Shown piece by piece: positions 46,590 through 54,217 of a DNA stretch of 64,000 bases; positions within the stretch are counted from its first letter, which is position 1, and each line of letters starts with the position of its first letter. The stretch comes from Paenibacillus xylaniclasticus. Its GTDB lineage: Bacteria; Bacillota; Bacilli; Paenibacillales; Paenibacillaceae. The notes under the pieces are model-generated. The model had not been told where the DNA came from and made no database searches. It saw only the letters and a list, made by a program, of their open reading frames with translations. The stretch spans positions 124,001 through 188,000 of the forward strand of contig NZ_BIML01000005.1 of NCBI RefSeq assembly GCF_004001065.1. Reading direction: 5' to 3'. A program made the position numbers and the translations under genes.

Positions 46590-47192
46590 TTATCCCCCTC
46601 TTATGATGCCTTCCCATAGAAACTCCCAAGCCGCCTCTACCCGCTTCCGGTAGACGGCAGGATCATACAATTGAAATTCAACCAGCAGACCGTCGGTGAA
46701 CGCAAAGAACACGGCTATTTGCCGTTCCTCCTGTTCCGGCGTCCCCCGTATTCCTCCCGCCTCTGTCTTCGCTTCACACAGCAATTCGCGCAGAAATCGA
46801 GTAATCGTCTCTTCATAGGCGATGATGTCCGCCCGAATCCGATCCTCAAGCCCCCGCGGCGGCATAAGAATCGTTCGTTTCAGAAACGACTGCCCTGCCG
46901 ACATGCCAGAGAAATCGGCAAAAAAATGAAATAACATTCGCAGCCTTTCCTTCGCAGGCTTGCTCACTACTTCTTCTCCAGCCATATACGCCAGCCATTT
47001 ATCCCATTCCTCCGCTATGACATCTTCCACCAAACGGATGAACAGCTGTTCTTTCGACTTATAATGAGCGTAGATCGAAGGCGTCTTAATGCCAACCGAT
47101 TGAGCAATATCAGACAGAGACGTCCCCTCGAACCCATATTCCGTAAACAGCCTCAGTGCAGCCTGCTTAATACGGAGCGCCGTATCGTTCAT
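46590..47192 (-). CDS. TetR-family repressor of the SMR pair
   Basis: 200 residues. N-terminal HTH with RLFTEYGFEGTSLSDIAQSVGIKTPSIYAHYKSKEQLF. I prefer the second ATG (47192): GAGGG lies 6 bases before it and directly against the first ATG at 47198. The C-terminal ligand domain is TetR_C-like. First gene of the TetR-SMR-SMR operon with a palindromic operator just upstream. Confidence 0.9.
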   Translation of the reverse strand: MNDTALRIKQAALRLFTEYGFEGTSLSDIAQSVGIKTPSIYAHYKSKEQLFIRLVEDVIAEEWDKWLAYMAGEEVVSKPAKERLRMLFHFFADFSGMSAGQSFLKRTILMPPRGLEDRIRADIIAYEETITRFLRELLCEAKTEAGGIRGTPEQEERQIAVFFAFTDGLLVEFQLYDPAVYRKRVEAAWEFLWEGIIRGG

Positions 47193-47218
47193 CGACATCC
47201 CTCGTTTTCCGTTTTCGC

Positions 47219-47232
47219 CTAACGAACGTTAG
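47219..47232. promoter_or_regulatory. TetR-type operator
   Basis: CTAACGAACGTTAG, 5-bp arms around a 4-base centre, 27 bases upstream of the repressor start; TTAG repeats once more to the right. Typical of AcrR/QacR-like autoregulation. Confidence 0.6.
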
Positions 47233-47293
47233 TTAGTTTATTTTTATTCCATCCATTGTATCTAGATCACCCGATTAAGTCAATTCCACACAC

Positions 47294-47324
47294 AAAAAAG
47301 AAGACAGCTCCATAAGCTGCCTTC
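47294..47324 (-). terminator. hemD terminator
   Basis: Minus-strand GAAGGCAGCT / AGCTGTCTTC (one G-U) followed by TTTTTT. Confidence 0.85.
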
Positions 47325-47361
47325 CCGGCCAATTTCATATTCGTTTATCTTTACCATCCAA

Positions 47362-48282
47362 TTAGGAGGAGACTTTGGAGCACTCGCCTGAAGCGTTGGC
47401 CAGTTCGATCATTGCTTGTTCGTCAGGCGCCAGCGAGACTGCTTGTTCCGATAATCCCTTAGCCTCCGTCTCTTCATTCGCGGCACTATAAAATCGGGAT
47501 AGAGCGACGATCATGCTCCCCATCCGTTCCTCTTCCGGATAAAGAACGCGCTCGACTCCTTCCTCATACAACGCCTCAGCCGTCACTTTGCCTACTGCTG
47601 CCGCCAGCACCGGCCCAGCGAACGCATCCAGCACCTGCGTAAGCAACCCCGTCTTCGCCGCTTCCGTCATGACATACCGCACCTGGACGGTGCTTGTAAA
47701 AGCAACGGCATCGATGTCGCAGCCTGCAATTTCGCGAATGAGCTGATGCACGATGCCTCCCTCTGGCGGAATGTGGCGGTACGGGAGTATTTCTTCGCAC
47801 ACGGCGCCCCAAGAGTGAAGAACGGCGTTCAATCGCGGCGCTGGATCACCATACAGCTGTAAGCCGATACGCTTGCCCGACAGATCGAATGGCTCCATCA
47901 GCCGAAGCAGACCCGCCGTCGTTCCGTCATCGTCACGCACCTCCGGTGTCAGCCCGAGCTTACGCAGTACATTAACCGTCTTGTATCCGCGAGCGGCGAT
48001 TCGTACCTTACGCAGCGTCTCAATAAAGCTGTCTAGCTGACCCAGCTTCTCAGCTGTCGACAAGAGCGCCTCCGTACCAACGCCAGTCGTCAGCACGAGC
48101 CAATCGACCGGCTGTTCAATGAGAGACTGCAGCTGCTCAGCGAACTGGGAATCGTCCAGAAACACCGTACCCTGCGCCGGCCGAATGACTGCCCTGCCTC
48201 CAAACTTACCTATCATTCGGCTCATTTCCTCCGCCTTGCGTGGTCCCGTGACCGCAATCGTCTTACCGCTCAGCCGTACCAT
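47362..48282 (-). CDS. hemD: Uroporphyrinogen-III synthase
   Basis: 306 residues from the ATG at 48282 (GGGGAGG 8 bases upstream). Two-domain HemD fold with GKTIAVTGPRKAEEM, VLTTGVGTEAL, CDIDAVAFTSTVQVRYV and AAVGKVTAEALYEEGVE. Closes hydroxymethylbilane to uroporphyrinogen III. Its place behind nirD suggests that it supplies precursor for the sirohaem of nitrite reductase rather than being the general haem gene; related Bacillota often have an extra copy here. C-terminus has a 30-residue extension. Confidence 0.88.
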   Translation of the reverse strand: MVRLSGKTIAVTGPRKAEEMSRMIGKFGGRAVIRPAQGTVFLDDSQFAEQLQSLIEQPVDWLVLTTGVGTEALLSTAEKLGQLDSFIETLRKVRIAARGYKTVNVLRKLGLTPEVRDDDGTTAGLLRLMEPFDLSGKRIGLQLYGDPAPRLNAVLHSWGAVCEEILPYRHIPPEGGIVHQLIREIAGCDIDAVAFTSTVQVRYVMTEAAKTGLLTQVLDAFAGPVLAAAVGKVTAEALYEEGVERVLYPEEERMGSMIVALSRFYSAANEETEAKGLSEQAVSLAPDEQAMIELANASGECSKVSS

Positions 48283-48387
48283 GTACGCCAGCCTCCCCAC
48301 TCTATAGCGTCGTGCGGCAATGCCGACACGAGGTCTCTCTAATTCTATTACTAGCCGTATATTTTACCGCAAGTCCACCAATCGTTC

Positions 48388-48424
48388 AAAAAAAGCGTAA
48401 GGCGCGTCGTTCAAAGTCCGCGCC
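48388..48424 (-). terminator. Possible terminator after nirD
   Basis: Minus-strand GGCGCG / CGCGCC with a 12-base loop, then 6 bases and seven T. Imperfect spacing; hemD may be read through. Confidence 0.45.
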
Positions 48425-48440
48425 CCGCTGCCTTTATTAA

Positions 48441-48773
48441 TTAAGAAACACTCAAATGCGCTTCATCAATATGAAGAATAACACGATCGTTAGCTTCAAC
48501 GGTTACATTGTATGTCTTCACACAGCCCTCATCCGGCGCTTGCACAATACCACTGGTCAAGCTGATCTTCCAATCGTGCAGAGGGCAGTATACGTGCCCA
48601 TCGCATACGATGCCTTCTGACAGCTTGCCCTGCTTGTGCGGGCAGCTGTTCTCCACCGCCTTGATCGTTCCGTCACCCATATTGAACATCGCCAGCTCCA
48701 AGCCGCCTATTTTGACCACTTTACCACGACGCTCAGGAAATTCTGAGATATGTCCGATATTAAATTGCTTCAT
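48441..48773 (-). CDS. nirD: Nitrite reductase (NADH) small subunit, Rieske type
   Basis: 110 residues from the ATG at 48773 (GAGAGGG 6 bases upstream). Rieske-fold protein with the two cluster half-sites: CPHKQGKL and CPLHDWK, so both Cys-x-His and Cys-x2-His pairs are kept and a [2Fe-2S] cluster is expected, unlike E. coli NirD which has lost it. Works with NirB in reducing nitrite to ammonium. Confidence 0.94.
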   Translation of the reverse strand: MKQFNIGHISEFPERRGKVVKIGGLELAMFNMGDGTIKAVENSCPHKQGKLSEGIVCDGHVYCPLHDWKISLTSGIVQAPDEGCVKTYNVTVEANDRVILHIDEAHLSVS

Positions 48774-48887
48774 AGACAACCCTCTCCCTTAACGAATCTA
48801 TACCTTTCATTGCTCCGGCTTACGTTCCTATCCCAGCGTTCATCTTATCTATATACGCCACTATCCTATCCAAATATATAAGCTTCC

Positions 48888-51344
48888 TTAAGCCTTAGCC
48901 GCATCTCCCGCTGCCGCCGCTTCGGGAACGATCGGAGCGGTAAGCGCGTCGAATGCGCTGCGAAGCTCTTCGTTCTCGATGATTTGCTGCCACGGGTCCT
49001 GCATGAGACTCAGCGTCTTGTCGATTCTCTCGTTAAGCACATCGCGATCTTCCTTCTTCTCGAGCGCCTTCTTCACCGCATCCAGTCCGATTCGCGCCAC
49101 CCATTCGCTCGTACGCTCCAGATACGCTGCATTCTCGCGATAGTACTGCAGGTATGCGCCCGTCCATTCGAGCACCTCTTCTTCTGTTTTCACCTTTACG
49201 AGCAGCTCCGCCGCACGCAGCTTCGTACCGCCGTTGCCCGCAACGTAGATTTCCCAGCCGCCGTCGATCGCAACGACGCCAAGATCCTTGATTGTCGCTT
49301 CCGCGCAGTTACGCGGGCAGCCGGATACTGCAAGCTTCACCTTATGCGGCGTGTTAAGACGCTCGAATTTCTTCTCCATATCAATGCCCATTTGGATCGA
49401 ATCCTGCGTACCGAAACGGCAGAACGTCTTGCCAACGCACGTCTTCACCGTACGTAGCGACTTCCCGTACGCATAACCCGATGGCATGTCGAGATCCTTC
49501 CACATCCTCGGCAGATCCTCTTTCTTCACGCCGAGCAAGTCGATCCGCTGGCCGCCGGTAATTTTCACAAGCGGAACTTCATATTTTTCCGCGACCTCTG
49601 CGATCCGCTTCAAATCCTCTGGCGTTGTTACGCCGCCGTAGATTCGAGGCACAACCGAGTATGTGCCATCCTTCTGAATGTTCGCATGGTTGCGCTCGTT
49701 GACGAAGCGCGATTCGAGCTCATCCTCATGCTCAGCCGGCCATACCATGCCCAGATAGTAATTCAGCGCAGGGCGGCACTTCGAGCAGCCTTCCGGATTG
49801 TTCCACTCCAGCACGGCCATAACTTCACGGGAAGTCGTCAGACGCATCTTCTTGATCGCTTCCACAACCTCGTCGCGGGAATGATGCGTACAGCCGCAGA
49901 TGCCCTCCTTAACCGTCGCTACATTGTCAGCGCCGACCGTTGCCGTCAGAATCGCTTCAACAAGCGGCTTACAGCCTCCGCATGAACCCGACGCCTTCGT
50001 GCACGCTTTAATCTCGCCAACACTTACGCAACCCTTCTCCGTAATCGCCTCGACGATCGTATCCTTCGTCACGCCGTTACAGCCGCAGACGATTTCATCT
50101 CCGCTCATCGCCTTAACTAAATCTTCCGGACCGGACGCTTTGCCGCCTCCCCCGCCTGCTCCGAACAGCACTTCCTTCTCGCGTCCTGTAAAGTCCTCGC
50201 CTTTACGCATAGCTGCGAACAGCTTCGAGCCCTCGCTCGTATCGCCGAACAATACGGCACCGACAATCTTTCCATCCCGGAATACAACCTTCTTATAGAT
50301 TCCGTCGAGATCATCCTGCACGCGAAGTGCCCGTGTATCCGGACCATCAGAGAAATCGCCTGCCGAGAATACGTTCACGCCGGAAATTTTCAGCTTCGTC
50401 GACAATACTGAGCCTTGATAACCGTCTGATTCCACACCAGCAAGCTTCTTCGCCAGTACAGCCCCTTGTTCATAGAGCGGCGCAACCAAGCCGTATACAA
50501 TTCCGCGGTGCTCCGCACACTCGCCAACGGCGTATACGTTCGGAACATTCGTCTCCATATAATCGTTTACGATAATCCCGCGGTTAACCTCAATTCCGGC
50601 TTCCTTCGCCAACGCCGAGTTCGCTTTGATACCGACAGCCATTACAATTAGATCTGCTTCAACCGAAGTACCGTCCTTGAACGTCAACCCTTCAACCCGG
50701 TCTCCGCCGATGATCGTGTCGGAGTTCTTCTGCAGCAGGAACTTCATACCCTGACGCTCAAGCTCCGCCTGCAGCAGCTTCGCTGCCGTCTCGTCAAGCT
50801 GGCGCTCCATCAAATAATGATGAATGTGTACGAGATGTACATCCATGTTCAGGTTGACCAGTCCGCGGGCCGCTTCAAGACCAAGCAGACCGCCGCCGAT
50901 TACAACCGCCTTCTTATATTGTTTCGATGCCGCCAGCATCGCCTCGCAATCCTTAATATCGCGGAAAGCGATAACGCCTTCCTTGTCCGCTCCCGGCAGT
51001 GGAAGCATAAATGGCAGGGAGCCTGTCGCAAATATAAGCTCATCATATTCGACCGTCAGCCCCTGATCCGTTGTTACCGTGCGGTTTACCGTATCAACAG
51101 CCGTCGCTTGCTGGCCAGCGTGCAATTGAATATTGTTTTCCCGGTACCACTCCCAACTATTGAGGACGATTTCTTCCATCGTCGCTTCGCCAGCTAATAC
51201 CGAGGACAGCATAATCCGGTTATAGTTCGGGTACGGCTCCGCACCGACAATCGTAATCTCATACCGGTTCGGGTTCAGCTTCAGCAGCTGCTCCACGAAC
51301 GATACGCCTGCCATGCCGTTGCCGATCATTACTAGCTTCTTCAT
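48888..51344 (-). CDS. nirB: Nitrite reductase (NADH) large subunit
   Basis: 818 residues from the ATG at 51344 (GGAGGAG upstream). N-terminal FAD/NADH reductase (GNGMAGVSFVEQLL, VVIGGGLLGLEAARGL), two BFD-like [2Fe-2S] modules (CGCNGVTKDT...SCGGC and CGCTHHSRDE...GCSKC) and a sirohaem-[4Fe-4S] reductase core with TCVGKTFCRFGTQDS and SGCPRNCAEATIKDLG. Six-electron reduction of nitrite to ammonium for assimilation. Operon nirB-nirD-hemD. Confidence 0.97.
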   Translation of the reverse strand: MKKLVMIGNGMAGVSFVEQLLKLNPNRYEITIVGAEPYPNYNRIMLSSVLAGEATMEEIVLNSWEWYRENNIQLHAGQQATAVDTVNRTVTTDQGLTVEYDELIFATGSLPFMLPLPGADKEGVIAFRDIKDCEAMLAASKQYKKAVVIGGGLLGLEAARGLVNLNMDVHLVHIHHYLMERQLDETAAKLLQAELERQGMKFLLQKNSDTIIGGDRVEGLTFKDGTSVEADLIVMAVGIKANSALAKEAGIEVNRGIIVNDYMETNVPNVYAVGECAEHRGIVYGLVAPLYEQGAVLAKKLAGVESDGYQGSVLSTKLKISGVNVFSAGDFSDGPDTRALRVQDDLDGIYKKVVFRDGKIVGAVLFGDTSEGSKLFAAMRKGEDFTGREKEVLFGAGGGGGKASGPEDLVKAMSGDEIVCGCNGVTKDTIVEAITEKGCVSVGEIKACTKASGSCGGCKPLVEAILTATVGADNVATVKEGICGCTHHSRDEVVEAIKKMRLTTSREVMAVLEWNNPEGCSKCRPALNYYLGMVWPAEHEDELESRFVNERNHANIQKDGTYSVVPRIYGGVTTPEDLKRIAEVAEKYEVPLVKITGGQRIDLLGVKKEDLPRMWKDLDMPSGYAYGKSLRTVKTCVGKTFCRFGTQDSIQMGIDMEKKFERLNTPHKVKLAVSGCPRNCAEATIKDLGVVAIDGGWEIYVAGNGGTKLRAAELLVKVKTEEEVLEWTGAYLQYYRENAAYLERTSEWVARIGLDAVKKALEKKEDRDVLNERIDKTLSLMQDPWQQIIENEELRSAFDALTAPIVPEAAAAGDAAKA

Positions 51345-51404
51345 CGTATCTCCTCCTACATCTTCCCCGCCCTTGGCTCCCTCGCCACCCGCGGATGCTG
51401 AGAA

Positions 51405-51468
51405 AAACATAAAAGCCTATCCCGGACGCGTAGAATTTCAAATGAATTCTTAACGTAAGAGATAGGCT
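51405..51468 (-). terminator. Leader terminator of nirB
   Basis: Minus-strand outer stem AGCCTATC / GATAGGCT (51461-51468, 51414-51421) with an inner AGAATT / AATTCT, followed by TTTTATGTTTTT. It lies about 60 bases before the nirB start, between promoter and gene, so it is an attenuator. Confidence 0.65.
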
Positions 51469-51484
51469 CCATTGCCATCGTGTG

Positions 51485-51502
51485 CAGCACGCCATTGTGC
51501 CG
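51485..51502 (-). promoter_or_regulatory. ANTAR-type hexaloop hairpin in the nirB leader
   Basis: Minus strand CGGCAC AATGGC GTGCTG: 6-bp stem (one G-U) with a six-base loop having A at 1 and G at 4, as required for ANTAR binding. A second hexaloop hairpin with the same loop rule is not clear in this leader. Lies upstream of the attenuator. Confidence 0.5.
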
Positions 51503-51527
51503 ACTTGTATTGAACTGAATTGAGTTC

Positions 51528-51557
51528 AGTATAGTATACCCGCACACTATGTGTCAA
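51528..51557 (-). promoter_or_regulatory. nirB promoter and overlapping palindrome
   Basis: Minus strand TTGACA, 18 bases, TATACT. A 6-bp inverted repeat TGAACT / AGTTCA (51511-51528) lies at the start site and could be a repressor operator. Confidence 0.7.
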
Positions 51558-51713
51558 GTATTCTTACACAAAAATATCGCAGCACTCTTTTTAAGCTAAT
51601 CGGACTTTTTACCGTCGACACTTCCCTATGGCTATGTTATATTCTATAACAATTCATATTTCGGCGAGCACTGTATGCGTAAGATGTTTTTGATATTGAG
51701 GTGAGAAAATAAC

Positions 51714-52268
51714 ATGAAGACCATTTTGCTGATCGATGAGAAGGATAGCAGCGAGCTCTCTGCATTGCTGAAGAAAAGCGGAAAAACCGTTCATACCGTC
51801 CAGACTGAGAAGGAAGCGTGCAGTCTAATTGCAGTTGCCGATGCTGTCGTCATGGCTGTGCCTTATCAGGCCATGCTTAGCTGGCAGACTGCACTGATCG
51901 CGATGCGCAGAACGCCTCTATTCTGGTACTGTACCGATCAGCAGCTGCCGCAGCAGCTCGATTGGGGCTACTCACTGGACGGTGTCCTGTTCCCTTCCAT
52001 GACCATCCAGGAGCTAGGCCATGCGTTTCAATGGGGACTGCGCGTCCATCAGCAGCGTAAAAGATGGACCGATGAACGAGAACAACTGCTTCAACGCATT
52101 GAGGAACGGAAATGGATCGATCAAGCGAAGGCTGTTCTATGTGAGGTTCGTGGCATAAATGAAGCTGAAGCATACGATTTTCTTCGTAAACAGGCGATGA
52201 ACGAGCGCAAAAGGATCGGAGACGTCGCGGCATCGATCGTCAAAGTGTACCAGCTTATTCATGGTTAA
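51714..52268 (+). CDS. ANTAR-domain antitermination regulator with degenerate receiver (NasT-like)
   Basis: 184 residues. The N-terminal 115 residues have a receiver-like pattern (ILLIDEKD), but the phosphoacceptor position is Ala48 (in DAVVMAVP) and the conserved Lys is missing. A coiled coil leads to the C-terminal ANTAR helices (about 128-182: ERKWIDQAKAVLCEV, EAYDFLRKQAMNERKRIGDVA). ANTAR proteins bind dual-hexaloop RNA and prevent termination. GAGGTGAG precedes the ATG. Adjacent to narK, whose leader has the exact target, and divergent from nirB. No NasS nitrate sensor is nearby. Confidence 0.88.
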   Translation: MKTILLIDEKDSSELSALLKKSGKTVHTVQTEKEACSLIAVADAVVMAVPYQAMLSWQTALIAMRRTPLFWYCTDQQLPQQLDWGYSLDGVLFPSMTIQELGHAFQWGLRVHQQRKRWTDEREQLLQRIEERKWIDQAKAVLCEVRGINEAEAYDFLRKQAMNERKRIGDVAASIVKVYQLIHG

Positions 52269-52319
52269 CGGCATCATAACACGAAATTATAATTATCAAG
52301 AATTTTTATGTTAGATATA

Positions 52320-52349
52320 TTGACATGCAATTTACGCGTCGCATATAAT
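52320..52349 (+). promoter_or_regulatory. narK promoter
   Basis: TTGACA, 18 bases, TATAAT: both hexamers are consensus. Transcription would begin just before the first ANTAR hairpin. Confidence 0.85.
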
Positions 52350-52357
52350 CCAATTAC

Positions 52358-52402
52358 ATTCACAATGTCGTGAATCCATATCGACGGTACAATGTCGTAC
52401 CG
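52358..52402 (+). ncRNA. Dual-hexaloop ANTAR target RNA in the narK leader
   Basis: Two 6-bp hairpins with the identical hexaloop AATGTC: ATTCAC/GTGAAT (52358-52375) and CGGTAC/GTACCG (52385-52402), 9 bases apart. A at loop position 1 and G at position 4 in both is the known ANTAR recognition rule. A strong terminator follows directly, as in the Klebsiella nas and enterococcal eut leaders. Confidence 0.88.
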
Positions 52403-52414
52403 CCGTTGGCAAAG

Positions 52415-52461
52415 GGGCCAAATCACAATCCAAGCTTTGGATTGCGGTTTGGCCCTTTTTT
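52415..52461 (+). terminator. Attenuator terminator of narK
   Basis: GGGCCAAA / TTTGGCCC with an inner CAATCCA / TGGATTG, then TTTTTT. Sits 100 bases before the narK start. Confidence 0.92.
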
Positions 52462-52560
52462 ACGTAGGCTATCCGCCATCATGGAAAGGCCACCACTGTG
52501 ATCAGCAGAGACAGAGAGACAAAATTGAAGAATCGTAAAGTTGGAGAGGAGCTTGATATT

Positions 52561-53790
52561 ATGGAACAGAAAGGATTTTTGAAGAGCGGCCACACCCCGT
52601 CGTTGTTAAGCGCTTTTGCTTACTTTGACGTCAGCTTCATGATCTGGAGCTTACTTGGCCCATTGGCGGTTATCATCATGAATGACTATCCAATGGACGC
52701 ATCACAAAAGGCGAACCTCGTCGCACTGCCGGTGCTGGGCGGCTCAATCCTGCGGCTCGTATTCGGCTTCCTGACCGATTATATCGGACCGAAGCGCACC
52801 GGGCAGCTCGGCATGCTCATTACGATGGCGACACTCGTATTCGGCTGGAAATTCGTCGACTCGCTCGACTCACTGTATATCGTAGCCTTACTTCTCGGAA
52901 TTGCCGGTGCATCGTTTGCCGCAGCCTTGCCGCTTGCAAGCCGCTGGTATCCGCCGCAGTATCAAGGTCTGGCAATGGGAATCGCAGGCGCTGGCAACAG
53001 CGGCACCGTATTCTCGACCCTGTTCGCGAACCGGATCGCAACCTATTATGATTCGTGGCAGATTGTGTTCGGCTTTGCCCTTATCCCAATCGTTGTCGTG
53101 TTCATCCTGTTCACCCTGTTCGCCAAAGACAGCCCGAATCAGCCCGCTCCTAAGAAGCTGGCGGACTATGCAAATGTATTAAAGCTGCGTGACACCTGGC
53201 TGTTCTGCCTGCTGTATGGCGTTACGTTCGGCGGCTTCGTCGGCATGGCCAACTATTTGACGATCTTCTTTAATACACAATATGAGCTTAGCGCCGTTCG
53301 GGCTGCCGACTTCGCTACGCTGTGCGTCATCGCCGGCAGCTTCTTCCGCCCAATTGGCGGATGGCTGTCCGATAAGATCGGCGGCATTAACATGCTCCTC
53401 GTCCTGTACGGAGTGGCCGCAATTATGCTCGCTTCGATCTCAACGCTTCCGCCGCTCGGTCTCGTTATCGTATTGCTGTTCATTATGATGATGTCGCTTG
53501 GCATGGGCAACGGCGCTGTATTCCAGCTCGTTCCTCAGCGGTTCCAGAATGAGATCGGCCTCATTACCGGCATCGTCGGCGCTGCGGGCGGCCTTGGCGG
53601 CTACTTCCTGCCGAAGATTCTCGGCAATATTAAGCAATCAACCGGCTCTTACTCAACGGGCTTCCTCATTATCTGCGCCATCGCGCTCCTTTGCCTGTTC
53701 ACGATTCTAATCGTACAAGGCAGCTGGAAACGCAGCTGGATCGGCACTGGCGGCAAAGCACGCGCAGAGCAAGGAGCTGTAACGTCGTAA
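52561..53790 (+). CDS. narK: Nitrate/nitrite transporter (NarK family, MFS)
   Basis: 409 residues, 12 membrane helices. GGSILRLVFGFLTDYIGPKR, GIAGASFAAALPLASRWYPP and GMAMGIAGAGNSGTVF-like nitrate-signature glycines are present (AMGIAGAGNSGTVFSTL), plus GAAGGLGGYFLPKILG, the second nitrate signature. The ATG at 52561 has AGGAG 9 bases upstream; the frame is open further into the leader. Imports nitrate or exchanges nitrite. No nitrate reductase gene is in the window, so the nitrate reduction step must be encoded elsewhere. Confidence 0.94.
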   Translation: MEQKGFLKSGHTPSLLSAFAYFDVSFMIWSLLGPLAVIIMNDYPMDASQKANLVALPVLGGSILRLVFGFLTDYIGPKRTGQLGMLITMATLVFGWKFVDSLDSLYIVALLLGIAGASFAAALPLASRWYPPQYQGLAMGIAGAGNSGTVFSTLFANRIATYYDSWQIVFGFALIPIVVVFILFTLFAKDSPNQPAPKKLADYANVLKLRDTWLFCLLYGVTFGGFVGMANYLTIFFNTQYELSAVRAADFATLCVIAGSFFRPIGGWLSDKIGGINMLLVLYGVAAIMLASISTLPPLGLVIVLLFIMMMSLGMGNGAVFQLVPQRFQNEIGLITGIVGAAGGLGGYFLPKILGNIKQSTGSYSTGFLIICAIALLCLFTILIVQGSWKRSWIGTGGKARAEQGAVTS

Positions 53791-53845
53791 CGTCTACCTA
53801 AACGGAAATTCAAATATTCAATTGAAGATGAGAGAGGGAGATCCT

Positions 53846-53962
53846 ATGAACGAAATGGAAAAATCCATCGTGGTAGAAACAGAAGGAAACGATTCGGCCT
53901 GGGACTTAACCGATCTTGGAGATTGGTTGGACGTTACCGATTTATTCGAAATCATGGAGTAA
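53846..53962 (+). CDS. Acidic 38-residue peptide downstream of narK
   Basis: ATG at 53846 with GAGAGGGAG about 5 bases upstream; 38 codons. The product is strongly acidic (Asp/Glu about a third), with SIVVETEGND near the start and DLTDLGDWLDVTDLFEIME at the C-terminus; no Cys, no membrane segment. Only 55 bases after narK, so it probably shares its transcript. It resembles the acidic leader of a RiPP precursor without a core, but there is no modification enzyme nearby. I do not recognise it. Confidence 0.65.
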   Translation: MNEMEKSIVVETEGNDSAWDLTDLGDWLDVTDLFEIME

Positions 53963-53974
53963 CATGACAAGAAG

Positions 53975-54051
53975 GCGGGCGCGGTGCGCGCGGCGACAAG
54001 GAGCGGCCCACCCTACTCCCTCCGCTCCGCGGTAGCGCCGCCCGCGCCCGC
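53975..54051. repeat. Large GC-rich nested inverted repeat after the acidic peptide gene
   Basis: Three nested perfect stems: GCGGGCGCGG / CCGCGCCCGC (53975-53984, 54042-54051), GCGGCG / CGCCGC (53990-53995, 54036-54041) and GGAGCGG / CCGCTCC (54000-54006, 54022-54028). No T-run follows, so it may be a stabilising or factor-dependent 3' structure. The remaining bases to 54135 contain nothing I recognise. Confidence 0.7.
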
Positions 54052-54135
54052 ATCACAACAAAATCGAGTTTGCAAAGCTGGCACTAGTACTGCTCCCCTG
54101 TATGTGAGCCAGTGTTCAAAACACCTTTCCATCTC

Positions 54136-54175
54136 AAAAAAGCCAGCCACCGGATTAAACCGGCAGCTGGCTTTT
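54136..54175 (-). terminator. Terminator of the polysaccharide operon
   Basis: AAGCCAGC...GCTGGCTT-type stem with inner CCGG pairs; on the minus strand TTTT follows. 42 bases after the last gene. Confidence 0.85.
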
Positions 54176-54217
54176 GGGGGATTGCTTGGGGGATATCCAA
54201 ATTATGAATTCTCAGTA

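Noticed and set aside
51511-51528. First ANTAR hairpin of the nirB leader
   Set aside because: Six-base loop CAATTC lacks A1 and G4 and overlaps the promoter; listed only as a possible operator palindrome.
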